From an uncultured Traorella sp. (GTDB taxonomy: Bacteria; Bacillota_I; Bacilli_A; Erysipelotrichales; Erysipelotrichaceae), in the NCBI RefSeq assembly GCF_944327115.1, contig NZ_CALVGS010000055.1, positions 1 to 32,604 of the forward strand: a stretch of 32,604 nt of DNA, read 5' to 3'. Below, piece by piece: positions 1 through 10,098 of this stretch (its first letter is position 1; every line of letters starts with the position of its first letter). The position numbers and the translations under genes were made by a program. The notes beneath the pieces were generated by a model. It worked only from the letters and a program-made list of their open reading frames with translations. It was not told where the DNA came from and did no database searches.

Positions 1-155
1 TTTTCATTTCCCGTATCGATCAAAACACAATATACCGGTATCTTGATCCATCTGCTTGTTGCTTCACGATTGGTCTTTGTCTTATAACTATTCAGACAAA
101 CGATCCAGTTTTCATCACATTCCATCCAGCCATTATCTAGGATATAGAGTTTCAT
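1..155 (-). CDS. Partial metallo-beta-lactamase-fold hydrolase, AHL-lactonase-like (5' end only)
   Basis: Only the first 51 codons are inside the window; the gene runs off the left edge. The start is the ATG at 155, 12 bases after the stop of the GH1 gene, so it is probably the last visible member of the PTS operon. The N-terminus reads MKLYILDNGWMECDENWIV, then a stretch with RWIKIPVYCVLIDTGNE. This layout (short beta strand, DNG, acidic-cysteine turn, then IPVY and LIDT before the expected metal-binding region) resembles N-acyl-homoserine-lactonase-family MBL proteins as I remember them. The metal-binding HxHxDH motif would lie outside the window, so catalytic competence cannot be judged. 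The ribosome site is weak, suggesting translation coupled to the upstream gene. Family assignment is moderate; the substrate is unknown and need not be a homoserine lactone. Confidence 0.6.
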   Translation of the reverse strand, partial: MKLYILDNGWMECDENWIVCLNSYKTKTNREATSRWIKIPVYCVLIDTGNE

Positions 156-167
156 ATATTCTATTCA

Positions 168-2591
<2,424 letters not shown>

Positions 2592-2614
<23 letters not shown>

Positions 2615-3641
2615 CACAGTCACCTCCTATAATATATTCATCAAAGGATACGATATCATCTTCCATAGGAATAAAACGCATTTTCTCTACCGGTTCAAAA
2701 CCGGCCTGTATCTTATATAATTTCCATACACCATCTATTTTTTTCGCATAGATCTTATGTGCTTCTGTCGTGACCATGGAATGAATGTTTTCTCTCGTAT
2801 ATACCTTATCTCTTAAACGGTGTTCCTCACCTCTTGGCATCCATGCGATGGCTGTATCTCCTGTAATGACACAGCTTCCCATACGGTTGGCATGTTCCAT
2901 ATTCGGTTCTTTGTGCTGTTTATATTTTAAGAAATTGACATAATTGCGTTTGCCCGGTTCTTCAGTAAACTGCCACATATCTTCTGTTGCGACACTTAAT
3001 GGCAAGTTGAAATCACCGCGGTCAAATCCAAATGTCTTCTTAAACTGCAATTCAAAAATCTGTTCGACATCTGACTGTGGTTCGCAGTCTTCCGGAATCA
3101 CGGTCCATGGATTATCCAGTTCAGATACGATGACAGGTACATGTCCTGAATAGAGATCCGGACTGATCAGATTCCATTTACCCATTACAAAGCCGTTATT
3201 ATCATCACCATAGCATAGATCAAAGCGAATATGACTGATACGCCAGCCCTTTTCTGTTTTTACATATGAATTACAATAAACTCCTCCGAAAGTAAACGGG
3301 AAGATATTGACACCATCATCAATGGCCATGATGCTTTGGATATAAGCACTTTGCTGACCAAATCCTTCTTTATTGCTTCTTGCGACAAAGCTCCAGATCG
3401 TTGATTTCTTGACATTGCATTCAGGTCCCGGCCATTTCAACATTTTTTTAATGGCTTCAATACCAACCGCTTTTCCAACCGTACTATATTCCGCAATACA
3501 ATCCTCTGTCAGAATTTCATCAAATACATCTAATTCATCACTACGTAGTGCATCCACCAGTTTCGCAAATAATACATACATGGCTTTTCTGTTTTCACCG
3601 GTATAATAATTCAAATATTTATCAAGATATTTTTCGTTCAT
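2592..3641 (-). CDS. Tandem NTF2/SnoaL-like domain protein (first paralogue)
   Basis: 349-residue cytoplasmic protein that I do not recognise beyond its fold. The first NTF2-like domain, at about residues 10-150, has FAKLVDALRSDELDVFDEIL, EYSTVGKAVGIEAIKKML, FPFTFGGVY and ISHIRFDLCYGDDN. The second, at about 185-320, begins near DVEQIFELQFKKTFGFDRGD and ends with GVWKLYKIQAGFEPV. A Trp-rich linker joins them. The C-terminus is acidic and ends near DCDDSCFIG. It is paralogous to the downstream gene, with which it overlaps by 23 bases. The ribosome site AAAGGAG precedes the ATG at 3641. A strong hairpin lies between it and the IIC gene upstream. Two double-domain copies in one PTS operon could form a heteromer with composite pockets. 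Function is unknown; a role in aglycone conversion is inferred from context only. Confidence 0.75.
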
Positions 3642-3663
3642 GAATATTTACTCCTTTACAAAT

Positions 3664-3689
3664 GAAGGATAAGCTTTCACTTATCCTTC
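3664..3689 (-). promoter_or_regulatory. Intra-operon RNA hairpin between IIC and NTF2-like genes
   Basis: Perfect 10-bp inverted repeat GAAGGATAAG / CTTATCCTTC with a 6-base loop, in the 67-base gap after the IIC stop. On the minus strand it is followed by ATTTG rather than a U-tract, so it is a poor intrinsic terminator. A processing or mRNA-stability element separating the PTS part of the operon from the catabolic part is more likely. Partial attenuation is also possible. Confidence 0.55.
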
Positions 3690-3708
3690 TTATTAACAAT
3701 CATCACAT

Positions 3709-4971
3709 CTAAGCAGCTTCTGCTTCGCTCCTATTTTCTTCTTCTACATAGCGACGATCGGCAACTTTGAAGAATGGATAATAAATCGCAGTGTCCATGG
3801 CAATCATGACAAATGTCAGCACTACTCCTTGCCATCCTAAACCTGCCAGATATACACGAATCGGTGTCGGCAAAGCCCAAGAAGATATGACACCATTTGA
3901 AATCGGAAGGAATCCTATCAAAGTCGTAACATAGGCAAGCACACAGTTTAAGATTGGTGCCAAAAGGAATGGAATTAACATGATCGGATTCATCATGATC
4001 GGGAAACCATAAAGTACCGGTTCATTGATATTGAATATAGCCGGAATGAATGAAACTCGACTGACAGCCTTGACACGCTCGCTCTTGGCAAACAGCATAC
4101 AGATCTGTAAACCAAAGAAACATCCAAAACCACCAACGGCATAATAAGCACGATAAATTTCCGTAACCATATTGGTTGGCTGAGCTCCTGCTGTTACTGC
4201 TGCCAGGTTTTCTGCAGCGGCAGCCGTTAAGAATGGAAGCCACAGATTTGTCAAAGCTGTTGAGTGAACACCTACAAAGTTAACAAGCACACCGCAAACG
4301 ATACATAGGATAAAGCTTGGCAGCGTTGCCGCAACACTTGTAAATGGACGTTGGATCAACGTATAGAACGCAGTGATCACATTGCCCCATTCCGTTAAAG
4401 AGAAGGCCCATTCAACGATACCGGATAGCAGCAGGACAACCAGTGTCGGTACCAATGCCGCAAAGGTCCGTTCGATCATAGGCGGTACACCGGAAGGCAT
4501 CTTTAAATAAAAGCCTTTGTCAATGAGCCATTTTGATAACATCGGAATCAAGACACCAATGATCATCGCAACGAATAAGCCCTGAGCTCCCATACCTGAA
4601 GTAGCAATGCTTCCGGCTGTGAATCCCTGTAAGATAATGAAGGACATAACTGCAAGAATACAGTTGGTAAACTCATCGCTGTCGATCTGTTTCGACATAG
4701 AATAAGCGATGGCAACAGCTGCGATCAAACCCATCAATCCGTTTGACAATGTTCCCAATGTCAAGGAAATATGATAGATCGGTGTTGTTTGTAACCATGC
4801 CAATACTTCCTCATTTGGGAAATATGCAATCAAGGTACCAAATGATCCGATCATTAAAATCGGGAAGGTAGCCATGACACCGTCACCAATTGCTGTCAGC
4901 CATTTAATATTTTTTATTTTGATCGTAATTGGCACTAACGTCTTATTAATTAATTCAATAATTTTTTCCAT
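3709..4971 (-). CDS. PTS lactose/cellobiose-family transporter subunit IIC
   Basis: 420-residue integral membrane permease of the CelB/lactose-cellobiose EIIC family, with about ten hydrophobic segments. Family landmarks include the N-terminal amphipathic segment before GDGVMATFPILMIGSF, the conserved VGVHSTALTNLWLP loop with its His, and the substrate-site motif FNINEPVLYGFPIMMNP. It moves a beta-glucoside (inferred from the GH1 partner) across the membrane while IIB phosphorylates it. The ATG at 4971 is preceded by AAAGGAG. It lies 19 bases downstream of IIB, and IIA, IIB and IIC are separate polypeptides as in cellobiose systems. The acidic EEENRSEAEAA tail is unremarkable. Sugar specificity is not determinable from sequence. 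Confidence 0.93.
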   Translation of the reverse strand: MEKIIELINKTLVPITIKIKNIKWLTAIGDGVMATFPILMIGSFGTLIAYFPNEEVLAWLQTTPIYHISLTLGTLSNGLMGLIAAVAIAYSMSKQIDSDEFTNCILAVMSFIILQGFTAGSIATSGMGAQGLFVAMIIGVLIPMLSKWLIDKGFYLKMPSGVPPMIERTFAALVPTLVVLLLSGIVEWAFSLTEWGNVITAFYTLIQRPFTSVAATLPSFILCIVCGVLVNFVGVHSTALTNLWLPFLTAAAAENLAAVTAGAQPTNMVTEIYRAYYAVGGFGCFFGLQICMLFAKSERVKAVSRVSFIPAIFNINEPVLYGFPIMMNPIMLIPFLLAPILNCVLAYVTTLIGFLPISNGVISSWALPTPIRVYLAGLGWQGVVLTFVMIAMDTAIYYPFFKVADRRYVEEENRSEAEAA

Positions 4972-4990
4972 TTTTTTCTCCTTTCTTCTT

Positions 4991-5299
4991 TTACTTGTTC
5001 ACAGCAGAAACGATCTCTTTAAGGACTTTTTTGCTATTCAGCAATGCAAAGTCACTTGGATCTAAGATATGCATGATACCTGCCTGCTCCGGATATTTTT
5101 TCTGTAATTCATTGATACGATATCCCACCTGTGGACCCAGTAAGACATAATCCACTGATTTGATATACTTATCAATATCCGTGATGCTATGTGCTTCGAT
5201 CTGAAGATCGACATTTTGTTTCTTAGCTTCTTTTCTAACAGCCTCTTCCATCATTGAAGTACTGATACCATACTCACAAACCAGCATTACATTAATCAT
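4991..5299 (-). CDS. PTS lactose/cellobiose-family subunit IIB
   Basis: 102-residue cytoplasmic phosphotransfer protein. The phosphorylated cysteine is Cys8 in the P-loop LVCEYGISTSMM; the usual family pattern is CxxGxSTS, and here the two variable residues are Glu-Tyr. DYVLLGPQVGYRINELQ is the typical beta-strand and loop that contacts IIC. Length matches the family. The ATG at 5299 overlaps the end of the IIA gene by 8 bases (ATGATTAATG arrangement), so translation is coupled. It passes phosphate from IIA His to the incoming sugar bound by IIC. Confidence 0.93.
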   Translation of the reverse strand: MINVMLVCEYGISTSMMEEAVRKEAKKQNVDLQIEAHSITDIDKYIKSVDYVLLGPQVGYRINELQKKYPEQAGIMHILDPSDFALLNSKKVLKEIVSAVNK

Positions 5300-5615
5300 G
5301 TTTTTCCCTCCTTTCTAACATATGAATCATTTCATATACTAAATCTCTCATGCTCATCGTATTCATGACCTGATCCATGGCATGAATCAACAGCACTGAG
5401 ATATTACTGCCCGGCGCACTGGGATCCGAACTGTTTTGAAACAATATCTCTGTCTGTGCCTGATGACACTTCACAATATCTTTGTCGCTTTCATCTACCA
5501 ATTGAAGTCCCTCTTCATACTTTCGATCACCGGCTAAGCGCATCGCCTCTATCAGCTTCATCCTGCCTGCTCCGGCATAGCTGATCATGGTCATGATCTT
5601 CTCTTCTGTACTCAT
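5292..5615 (-). CDS. PTS lactose/cellobiose-family subunit IIA
   Basis: 107-residue helical protein of the Lac-type EIIA family, which works as a trimer. The phospho-acceptor is His78 in SVLLIHAMDQVMNT, and Asp81 is the residue that holds the trimer metal in this family. CHQAQTEIL (50-58) is the other conserved helix. A good ribosome site (AGGAGGTAATTTT) precedes the ATG at 5615, 16 bases after the regulator stop. It accepts phosphate from HPr and gives it to IIB. No fusion or lesion is seen. Confidence 0.92.
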   Translation of the reverse strand: MSTEEKIMTMISYAGAGRMKLIEAMRLAGDRKYEEGLQLVDESDKDIVKCHQAQTEILFQNSSDPSAPGSNISVLLIHAMDQVMNTMSMRDLVYEMIHMLERREKHD

Positions 5616-5631
5616 AAAATTACCTCCTGAT

Positions 5632-7539
5632 TTATAACACCGCAGCTTTTAACTCTTCTATAAACTGCTTGAATGTCTTACACTTTGCAATCGTATCTAA
5701 TAGATGCTCTTTCTCAATCAGCAAAAGCAAGATATTACTGATCTCTTTATGAAGATACAAGTTACCTTTTCTTAGATTGATCAAAAAGATAACACGTACT
5801 TCTCTGTTTTCCCAAAAGAAGGGTTTCTCAAATACCGCAACGCTGATCGAATCTTTTTTTGCTTCAAAAACCATCGGATGAGGTCCTGCAACACCATTCT
5901 TATATATTGTCGCAAAACGATTTTCTCTTTCTAACACCAGCTCTGTGAAATGATCATTGGCATATCCCTTTTTAATGGCATCATCACCCATATGAACCAG
6001 CATTTTCTTATAATCCCTGATTCCGTCTACATAAAACAAGTCTTCATGGAACAAATCCCAGATATCACGAATAGTCGTTGTTATCTGATTCTCTTTCGCA
6101 CGCATCATGATGATTTCTTCGATTCTTGCGATTTCATTCTCATCCAGCCACTCCTTGATGAAGATAACAGGAACATCCTTATATTCTTCTTCCAACGGAA
6201 TCGTTGTTAAGATAAGATCATAGCTGTGATAATCCGTTTCCTTCATATTATTCACAGCAATCGTCGATACCGATGCATGAGGGAAGATCGATTTCAGCTT
6301 AATTTTCAACAGCTGTGCAGATCCTCCACCGGTTCCACAGATAACAAGTATCTTTTTATATTGCTCTTTTTTGCTATTTTTCATCCTTTCAAAATGAGTA
6401 GCAAAATGAAGGGCAATATAGCCAATTTCATCTTTTGAAAGCTTAAAGTTATATTTTTTCTCGATCAGATCGCTAAATCTCATCGCTAACAGAAAAACAT
6501 TTGCATATTCACTATATACCTTATCAATAAGCGGATTAGTCAGCTGAATATTGTGATACATCCGATTGATCAGTGGCAGAACATGAATGATCAAGGCATT
6601 CAGCAACAATTCATCATCTTTCGTATTTGTCAGAAATTCTTCATCAATTTCGTTCAAGATATCTTTGATTCCATCTGTGATTTCTTCTTTTTGATCAGAA
6701 ATCATCTTATCTGAAAACGTCTTGCCGGAAATATGAGCTGCCAGCAAATCAACCTCTTTTGGATCAATGACAATCGGATATCTTTCTTGTAACCAGTCGA
6801 TAATCTGTTGAGCAATCTCTGTAAAGCATGGTTCAACCGGATATGAATCAAACTGATTGATATATTTTTTCTGTTTTGATCGATAAAGAAGTATCAGGAT
6901 ATGTTCTACGATATTTGCTAATGAAGCATCTGTGACTTCTAGCGAATATTTCTTTAAAAGCTCTTTAAACTTTTCAGTAACTTCATCAACATCAATCTCT
7001 TTAATAAACTCAAAATATCCTTTTACAGGTTGTATATAAGCTGAATTACAAATCACATATTTTGAAAAAGCTTTTCTTATATCCTGTTCATTTCCAATAA
7101 CCCTTATTCCATAACCACTCCTTTTCTCTAATTGAAGATTGCTCTCGTTGATCTTTTTCTCAACTTCCTTAAAATCTCGAATAACTGTTGCTTTGGAAAC
7201 ATCAAGAAGATTACTTAAATATTCATATGTAATATATTCATTTGACTGCAATAAGATATAAAGCATCAATGATACCCGCTTATCGGCATCCAGACCTTCC
7301 GTCGGCAGATAGTTTTCTTTTGTAAGAAACTTTTCATATTTTTCTTTATCCCAAACATCCAGATGATACCCCCTTTCACGTATTGTCTGAATCGTAAATC
7401 CATGATATTTCCCAATTGCATTTGCTTTGGATTTCAGATTACGAAGAGTACTTTCAGAAATATGCAGTTCTCTTTCTAAATCATTTCTGGATATAATGGA
7501 TTTATCTTCTAACTTTGATAACAATGTATATAATTTCAT
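5632..7539 (-). CDS. LicR/BglG-type PTS-regulated transcriptional activator
   Basis: 635 residues with the full multidomain layout. An N-terminal helix-turn-helix (ISESTLRNLKSKANAIGKYH, about 28-47) is followed by a second HTH (LLDVSKATVIRDFKEVEKKI) near residues 110-130. Two PRD domains with conserved histidines follow (DLLAAHISGK in the first, IIHVLPLINRMYH and IALHFATHF in the second). Then come an EIIB-like domain with Cys401 in VICGTGGGSA and an EIIA (fructose/mannitol-type) domain with His554 in GVAGPHPM. HTH rather than an RNA-binding CAT domain at the N-terminus makes it a DNA-binding activator and not an antiterminator. Activity should depend on phosphorylation of PRD and EII-like residues by HPr and the local PTS. 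It is first in the operon it presumably controls, so it would autoregulate. Confidence 0.92.
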   Translation of the reverse strand: MKLYTLLSKLEDKSIISRNDLERELHISESTLRNLKSKANAIGKYHGFTIQTIRERGYHLDVWDKEKYEKFLTKENYLPTEGLDADKRVSLMLYILLQSNEYITYEYLSNLLDVSKATVIRDFKEVEKKINESNLQLEKRSGYGIRVIGNEQDIRKAFSKYVICNSAYIQPVKGYFEFIKEIDVDEVTEKFKELLKKYSLEVTDASLANIVEHILILLYRSKQKKYINQFDSYPVEPCFTEIAQQIIDWLQERYPIVIDPKEVDLLAAHISGKTFSDKMISDQKEEITDGIKDILNEIDEEFLTNTKDDELLLNALIIHVLPLINRMYHNIQLTNPLIDKVYSEYANVFLLAMRFSDLIEKKYNFKLSKDEIGYIALHFATHFERMKNSKKEQYKKILVICGTGGGSAQLLKIKLKSIFPHASVSTIAVNNMKETDYHSYDLILTTIPLEEEYKDVPVIFIKEWLDENEIARIEEIIMMRAKENQITTTIRDIWDLFHEDLFYVDGIRDYKKMLVHMGDDAIKKGYANDHFTELVLERENRFATIYKNGVAGPHPMVFEAKKDSISVAVFEKPFFWENREVRVIFLINLRKGNLYLHKEISNILLLLIEKEHLLDTIAKCKTFKQFIEELKAAVL

Positions 7540-7559
7540 AATGTTTTCCTCTGTAAATA

Positions 7560-7592
7560 ATTATAAAAAAAAAGAATATTTGTACAATATTC
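7560..7592 (-). promoter_or_regulatory. Promoter and palindromic operator of the PTS operon
   Basis: On the minus strand TTGTAC (82-87 of the 7500s) and TATAAT (7560-7565) are separated by 16 bases, just upstream of the regulator gene (ribosome site AGAGG before the ATG at 7539). A 7-bp perfect inverted repeat GAATATT-TGTAC-AATATTC at 7574-7592 covers the -35 hexamer. This is what an operator looks like; the ligand could be the operon regulator itself or another factor. Confidence 0.6.
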
Positions 7593-7760
7593 AAATTAAT
7601 CGTTAAAATTGCTAATTATGATAACAGCCTTCAGGTTCTTTTTGTCTTTGATAATAAATAAAGAATCTGAACATAAAAGCATAAGGGTATAAATTTATTT
7701 TGATAAATCTTTTTTTTATTTTTTTTACTTTTTTTGGGAATTTTTGTCTTTTTGCGCATA

Positions 7761-7928
7761 TATAATAGTAGGCAGCATAGAAAGGGAGGGGAAATTTATG
7801 ATGCCTGTATTTATATTGTGGAGGAGTCATTGTTGGGTTTTGAAACCATCATCATTCTCCAGTTATTATATGAGAATATAATAGCTTTGAATGAATGTCT
7901 TCGACTGATTCGTTTACGATTCAGATAA
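7761..7928 (+). other. Small transcription unit, candidate type I (holin-like) toxin gene
   Basis: A TATAAT box (7761-7766), a very strong ribosome site (AAAGGGAGGGG, 7781-7791), a double ATG (7798 and 7801) and a strong terminator (7954-7983) define a unit of about 0.2 kb. From ATG 7798 the frame codes only 27 residues (7798-7881). A second frame ending at 7928 starts from GTG 7818, or from TTG 7833 behind GGAGGAG. It gives LGFETIIILQLLYENIIAL and then an Arg-rich tail. FETI-IL followed by an IIAL segment and a basic tail is reminiscent of small holin-like/TxpA toxins, though Glu and Asn interrupt the hydrophobic part. The 3' region has CCCTCCC (7942-7948), the exact complement of the GGGAGGG core of the ribosome site, which would allow the long-range occlusion typical of type I toxin mRNAs. 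It may be a frameshifted relic. Identity is uncertain. Confidence 0.4.
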
Positions 7929-7953
7929 GACTCTGACTCTTCCCTCCCAAAGT

Positions 7954-7990
7954 GAAACCCCAGTGCCACCACACTGGGGTTTCTTTATAT
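7954..7990 (+). terminator. Intrinsic terminator of the small unit
   Basis: Perfect 12-bp stem GAAACCCCAGTG / CACTGGGGTTTC with a CCACCA loop, followed by TTTATATT. It is the strongest hairpin in the 0.5-kb gap between the PTS regulator and the DUF47 gene. It may also stop minus-strand transcripts coming from the phosphate genes, although the U-tract on that side is poor. Confidence 0.75.
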
Positions 7991-8053
7991 TGTGGAGTTT
8001 CATCCACCCATATTCTATCATATCCTTTTTTTATTGTCTATGATTTTATGTAA

Positions 8054-8677
8054 TTAAATATTGTTCATGACGACACTTTCTACGACAATTGCGACATGTT
8101 CAATGGAGTCACAGCTTTTTTCAAAGCGATCCATGGTTTCTGTCCATGTTAATAATTCAATTGGATCTTTTGATGTTGAAAACAAATTATGAACGCTTCC
8201 GGTATATAATTTATCTCCTTCTTCTTCAAGATCATTGATCTCAATGATATATTTCTGTAATTGGGTTGATTTTTTATAATTCGGAAATTCTGCCATCATT
8301 TTCTTTAACGCTTCACAGCTCTTAACGATGATATTGGCAAATTCTTTAGCTTCCGGGCGAATCTCGGAAATACAGAAAATATGCATTTTGATCAAAACAT
8401 CTTCGATCGTATCCGATACATTTTCAATCACATTAAACAAATGATTGATATCTTCTCTTTCAATAGGTGTAATAAATTCTTTTGTCAGGCGATCCATCAT
8501 CTCATGCTTGGTACTGTCAGCCTTTGTTTCAATTTCATGCATTTCTTTGATTTTTTCACCCATCTTGGATAAATCGAAATGATTGACATAATCATTCAGT
8601 AAATCAGCAGCCTGTTTTGAATAATCGGCTAATTCCATAAATGCTTCGAAGTAACAGTTATTTTTTTTATTTGACAT
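8054..8677 (-). CDS. DUF47 (PhoU-like) phosphate-transport accessory protein
   Basis: 207-residue all-helical protein of the DUF47/PhoU-like superfamily. Acidic metal-binding motifs are visible in the first helical hairpin (EIETKADSTKHEMMDRLTKE) and in NVSDTIEDVLIKMHIF, with a repeat near DLEEEGDKLY. These proteins usually sit beside PiT transporters and are thought to modulate phosphate flux at the membrane. It begins 18 bases after the PiT gene with ribosome site AAGGAAGG, so the two are cotranscribed. Length is normal and no lesion is seen. The biochemical role of the family is still poorly defined. Confidence 0.88.
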   Translation of the reverse strand: MSNKKNNCYFEAFMELADYSKQAADLLNDYVNHFDLSKMGEKIKEMHEIETKADSTKHEMMDRLTKEFITPIEREDINHLFNVIENVSDTIEDVLIKMHIFCISEIRPEAKEFANIIVKSCEALKKMMAEFPNYKKSTQLQKYIIEINDLEEEGDKLYTGSVHNLFSTSKDPIELLTWTETMDRFEKSCDSIEHVAIVVESVVMNNI

Positions 8678-8695
8678 TTTCTTTACCTTCCTTTT

Positions 8696-9748
8696 TTAAA
8701 ATATCCACATAAATACCTGTGCCATGATATATCCGATCAAACCACATCCCGGAAATGTCAATATCCACGTCCAGACCATTTCCTTCACAATGCCCCAGTC
8801 TACGGCGCTTAGCCTTTTTGCGGCCGCTACACCCATGATAGCTGTATTTTTAGTATGTGTCGTACTCACCGGAATACCTGTTACAGAAGCTATCAAAAGA
8901 CAGCCTGCTGCGGCCATATCTGCTGAGAAACCCTGATATTTCTCCAGCCTGACCATATCCATTCCCACTGCTTTGATAATTTTGTAACCGCCGATCGATG
9001 TTCCTAACCCCATAACTGCGGAACATAAGATCATCAGCCATACCGGAATAACAAAATTTTCGGCATTTGCCTGACCTTGAGCTAAAAACAGTCCCAACAT
9101 GAAGACACCCATAAATTTCTGACCATCCTGTGCACCATGCATAAATGCCATGGCCGCACCACCTGCAATCTGTGCTTTCTGAAAAAAGCCTTGTGTCTTT
9201 CTTCGATCTATATTTCGAAAGATCAGCTCGACAAACTTCACCACGATCCATCCCATCGCAAATCCTAAGACAGATGAGAGGATCAAGCCATAGATAACGC
9301 TGATCCACTCACTTCCATTAATTCCTCCAAGTCCTCCCTGAAGAGCAATCGCTGCTCCGGATAGACCTGCTATCAATGCATGAGATTCACTTGTCGGGAT
9401 TCCAAAATACCATGCGGCTGTCGCCCACAATACGATTGCAAATAAAGCTGCGCACAATGCTGTCAATGCACTATGCGGATCACCGCCAAAATCAACCATG
9501 TTGTAAATGGTCTGCACGACCGTTGCATTGATCATGGTCATGACAAATACACCCAGGAAATTGAAAACAGCTGCCATCATGATTGCCTTTCGTGGTGTCA
9601 TCGATCTCGTTGACACACATGTTGCAATTGCATTTGGCGCATCTGTCCAGCCATTCACCAATACGACTCCTAACGTCAGTAAGGAAATAATGATCAGCGC
9701 AGGGTTGGCAGCAAGCTGATTGAGATATTCTGTTAAGCTAATCGACAT
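8696..9748 (-). CDS. PiT-family inorganic phosphate transporter
   Basis: 350-residue membrane protein of the PHO4/PiT family, which imports metal-phosphate complexes by ion symport. The family duplication is visible: the first repeat has GWTDAPNAIATCVSTR, the second has MHGAQDGQKFMGV and the later PVSTTHTKNTAIMGV. SESHALIAGLSGAAIA is also characteristic. The ATG at 9748 is preferred over the upstream in-frame ATG because AAAAGGAG precedes it at correct spacing; the extra 12 codons are poorly conserved in character. It is followed by the DUF47 partner. PhoP-box-like repeats upstream suggest phosphate-responsive control. Confidence 0.92.
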   Translation of the reverse strand: MSISLTEYLNQLAANPALIIISLLTLGVVLVNGWTDAPNAIATCVSTRSMTPRKAIMMAAVFNFLGVFVMTMINATVVQTIYNMVDFGGDPHSALTALCAALFAIVLWATAAWYFGIPTSESHALIAGLSGAAIALQGGLGGINGSEWISVIYGLILSSVLGFAMGWIVVKFVELIFRNIDRRKTQGFFQKAQIAGGAAMAFMHGAQDGQKFMGVFMLGLFLAQGQANAENFVIPVWLMILCSAVMGLGTSIGGYKIIKAVGMDMVRLEKYQGFSADMAAAGCLLIASVTGIPVSTTHTKNTAIMGVAAAKRLSAVDWGIVKEMVWTWILTFPGCGLIGYIMAQVFMWIF

Positions 9749-9830
9749 TCTTTGCTCCTTTTCTGTCATAAATATCAATGACATTCTTTCTCTTATTTTA
9801 ACATATGACCCTTTAAGTATATATATATTT

Positions 9831-9983
9831 TGTAAAATCTAGTGAAAAAATATCTTTTGATTATGTAAATTATGAAATTATTTTTAAGTTTGTGTAAATT
9901 TTATGTAAAATTAACCTAAATATTTTATGTTTTTATATATATTTCATCACCTTTAAGTGAATGTCATCTGTATTTTATGTAAA
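9831..9983 (-). promoter_or_regulatory. PhoP-box-like direct repeats upstream of the PiT operon
   Basis: TTTACA (TGTAAA on the given strand) occurs at 9831-9836, 9864-9869, 9893-9898, 9904-9909 and 9978-9983. The middle pair is spaced exactly 11 bases, and the first pair 33 bases (three 11-bp turns). The known Bacillus PhoP target is TT(A/C/T)ACA repeated with an 11-bp period, and here it lies upstream of a phosphate transporter. The region is very AT-rich, so chance matches are a real concern. Confidence 0.4.
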
Positions 9984-10039
9984 TTATATGATTTGACACT
10001 TATATAAATGTTTTATCCTAACGAAATTGTAATATTTTA

Positions 10040-10068
10040 TTAATGTCATTTATGAAACATGATATAAT
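10040..10068 (+). promoter_or_regulatory. Promoter of the DUF4230 gene
   Basis: TTAATG (10040-10045) and a perfect TATAAT (10063-10068) are separated by 17 bases, about 30 bases upstream of the start codon. An alternative TTGACA at 9993-9998 has no good -10 partner. The whole 350-bp gap between the divergent PiT and DUF4230 genes otherwise contains only AT-rich DNA and the TGTAAA repeats. Confidence 0.6.
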
Positions 10069-10098
10069 TCACATGTCGATAAGAAAGGGGGATATCTC

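Larger units (their letters stand above)
7593..8053. other. Intergenic region between PTS regulator and DUF47 gene
   Basis: Apart from the small transcription unit and its terminator, this gap holds an imperfect hairpin and long T-tracts. The hairpin is TTCAGGTTCTTT at 7630-7641 with AAAGAATCTGAA at 7660-7671, forming a 12-bp stem with one G-U pair in plus-strand RNA. The T-tracts at about 7710-7745 lie directly upstream of the TATAAT box and could act as bent or UP-like promoter DNA. I see no further protein gene; a minus-strand reading frame of 72 codons here has no ribosome site and an unnatural composition. Confidence 0.5.

Noticed and set aside
7612-7830. 72-codon minus-strand reading frame upstream of the PTS regulator
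   Set aside because: Product is a run of Lys, Phe and Tyr translated from T-tracts; no ribosome site; it lies antisense to the small transcription unit.
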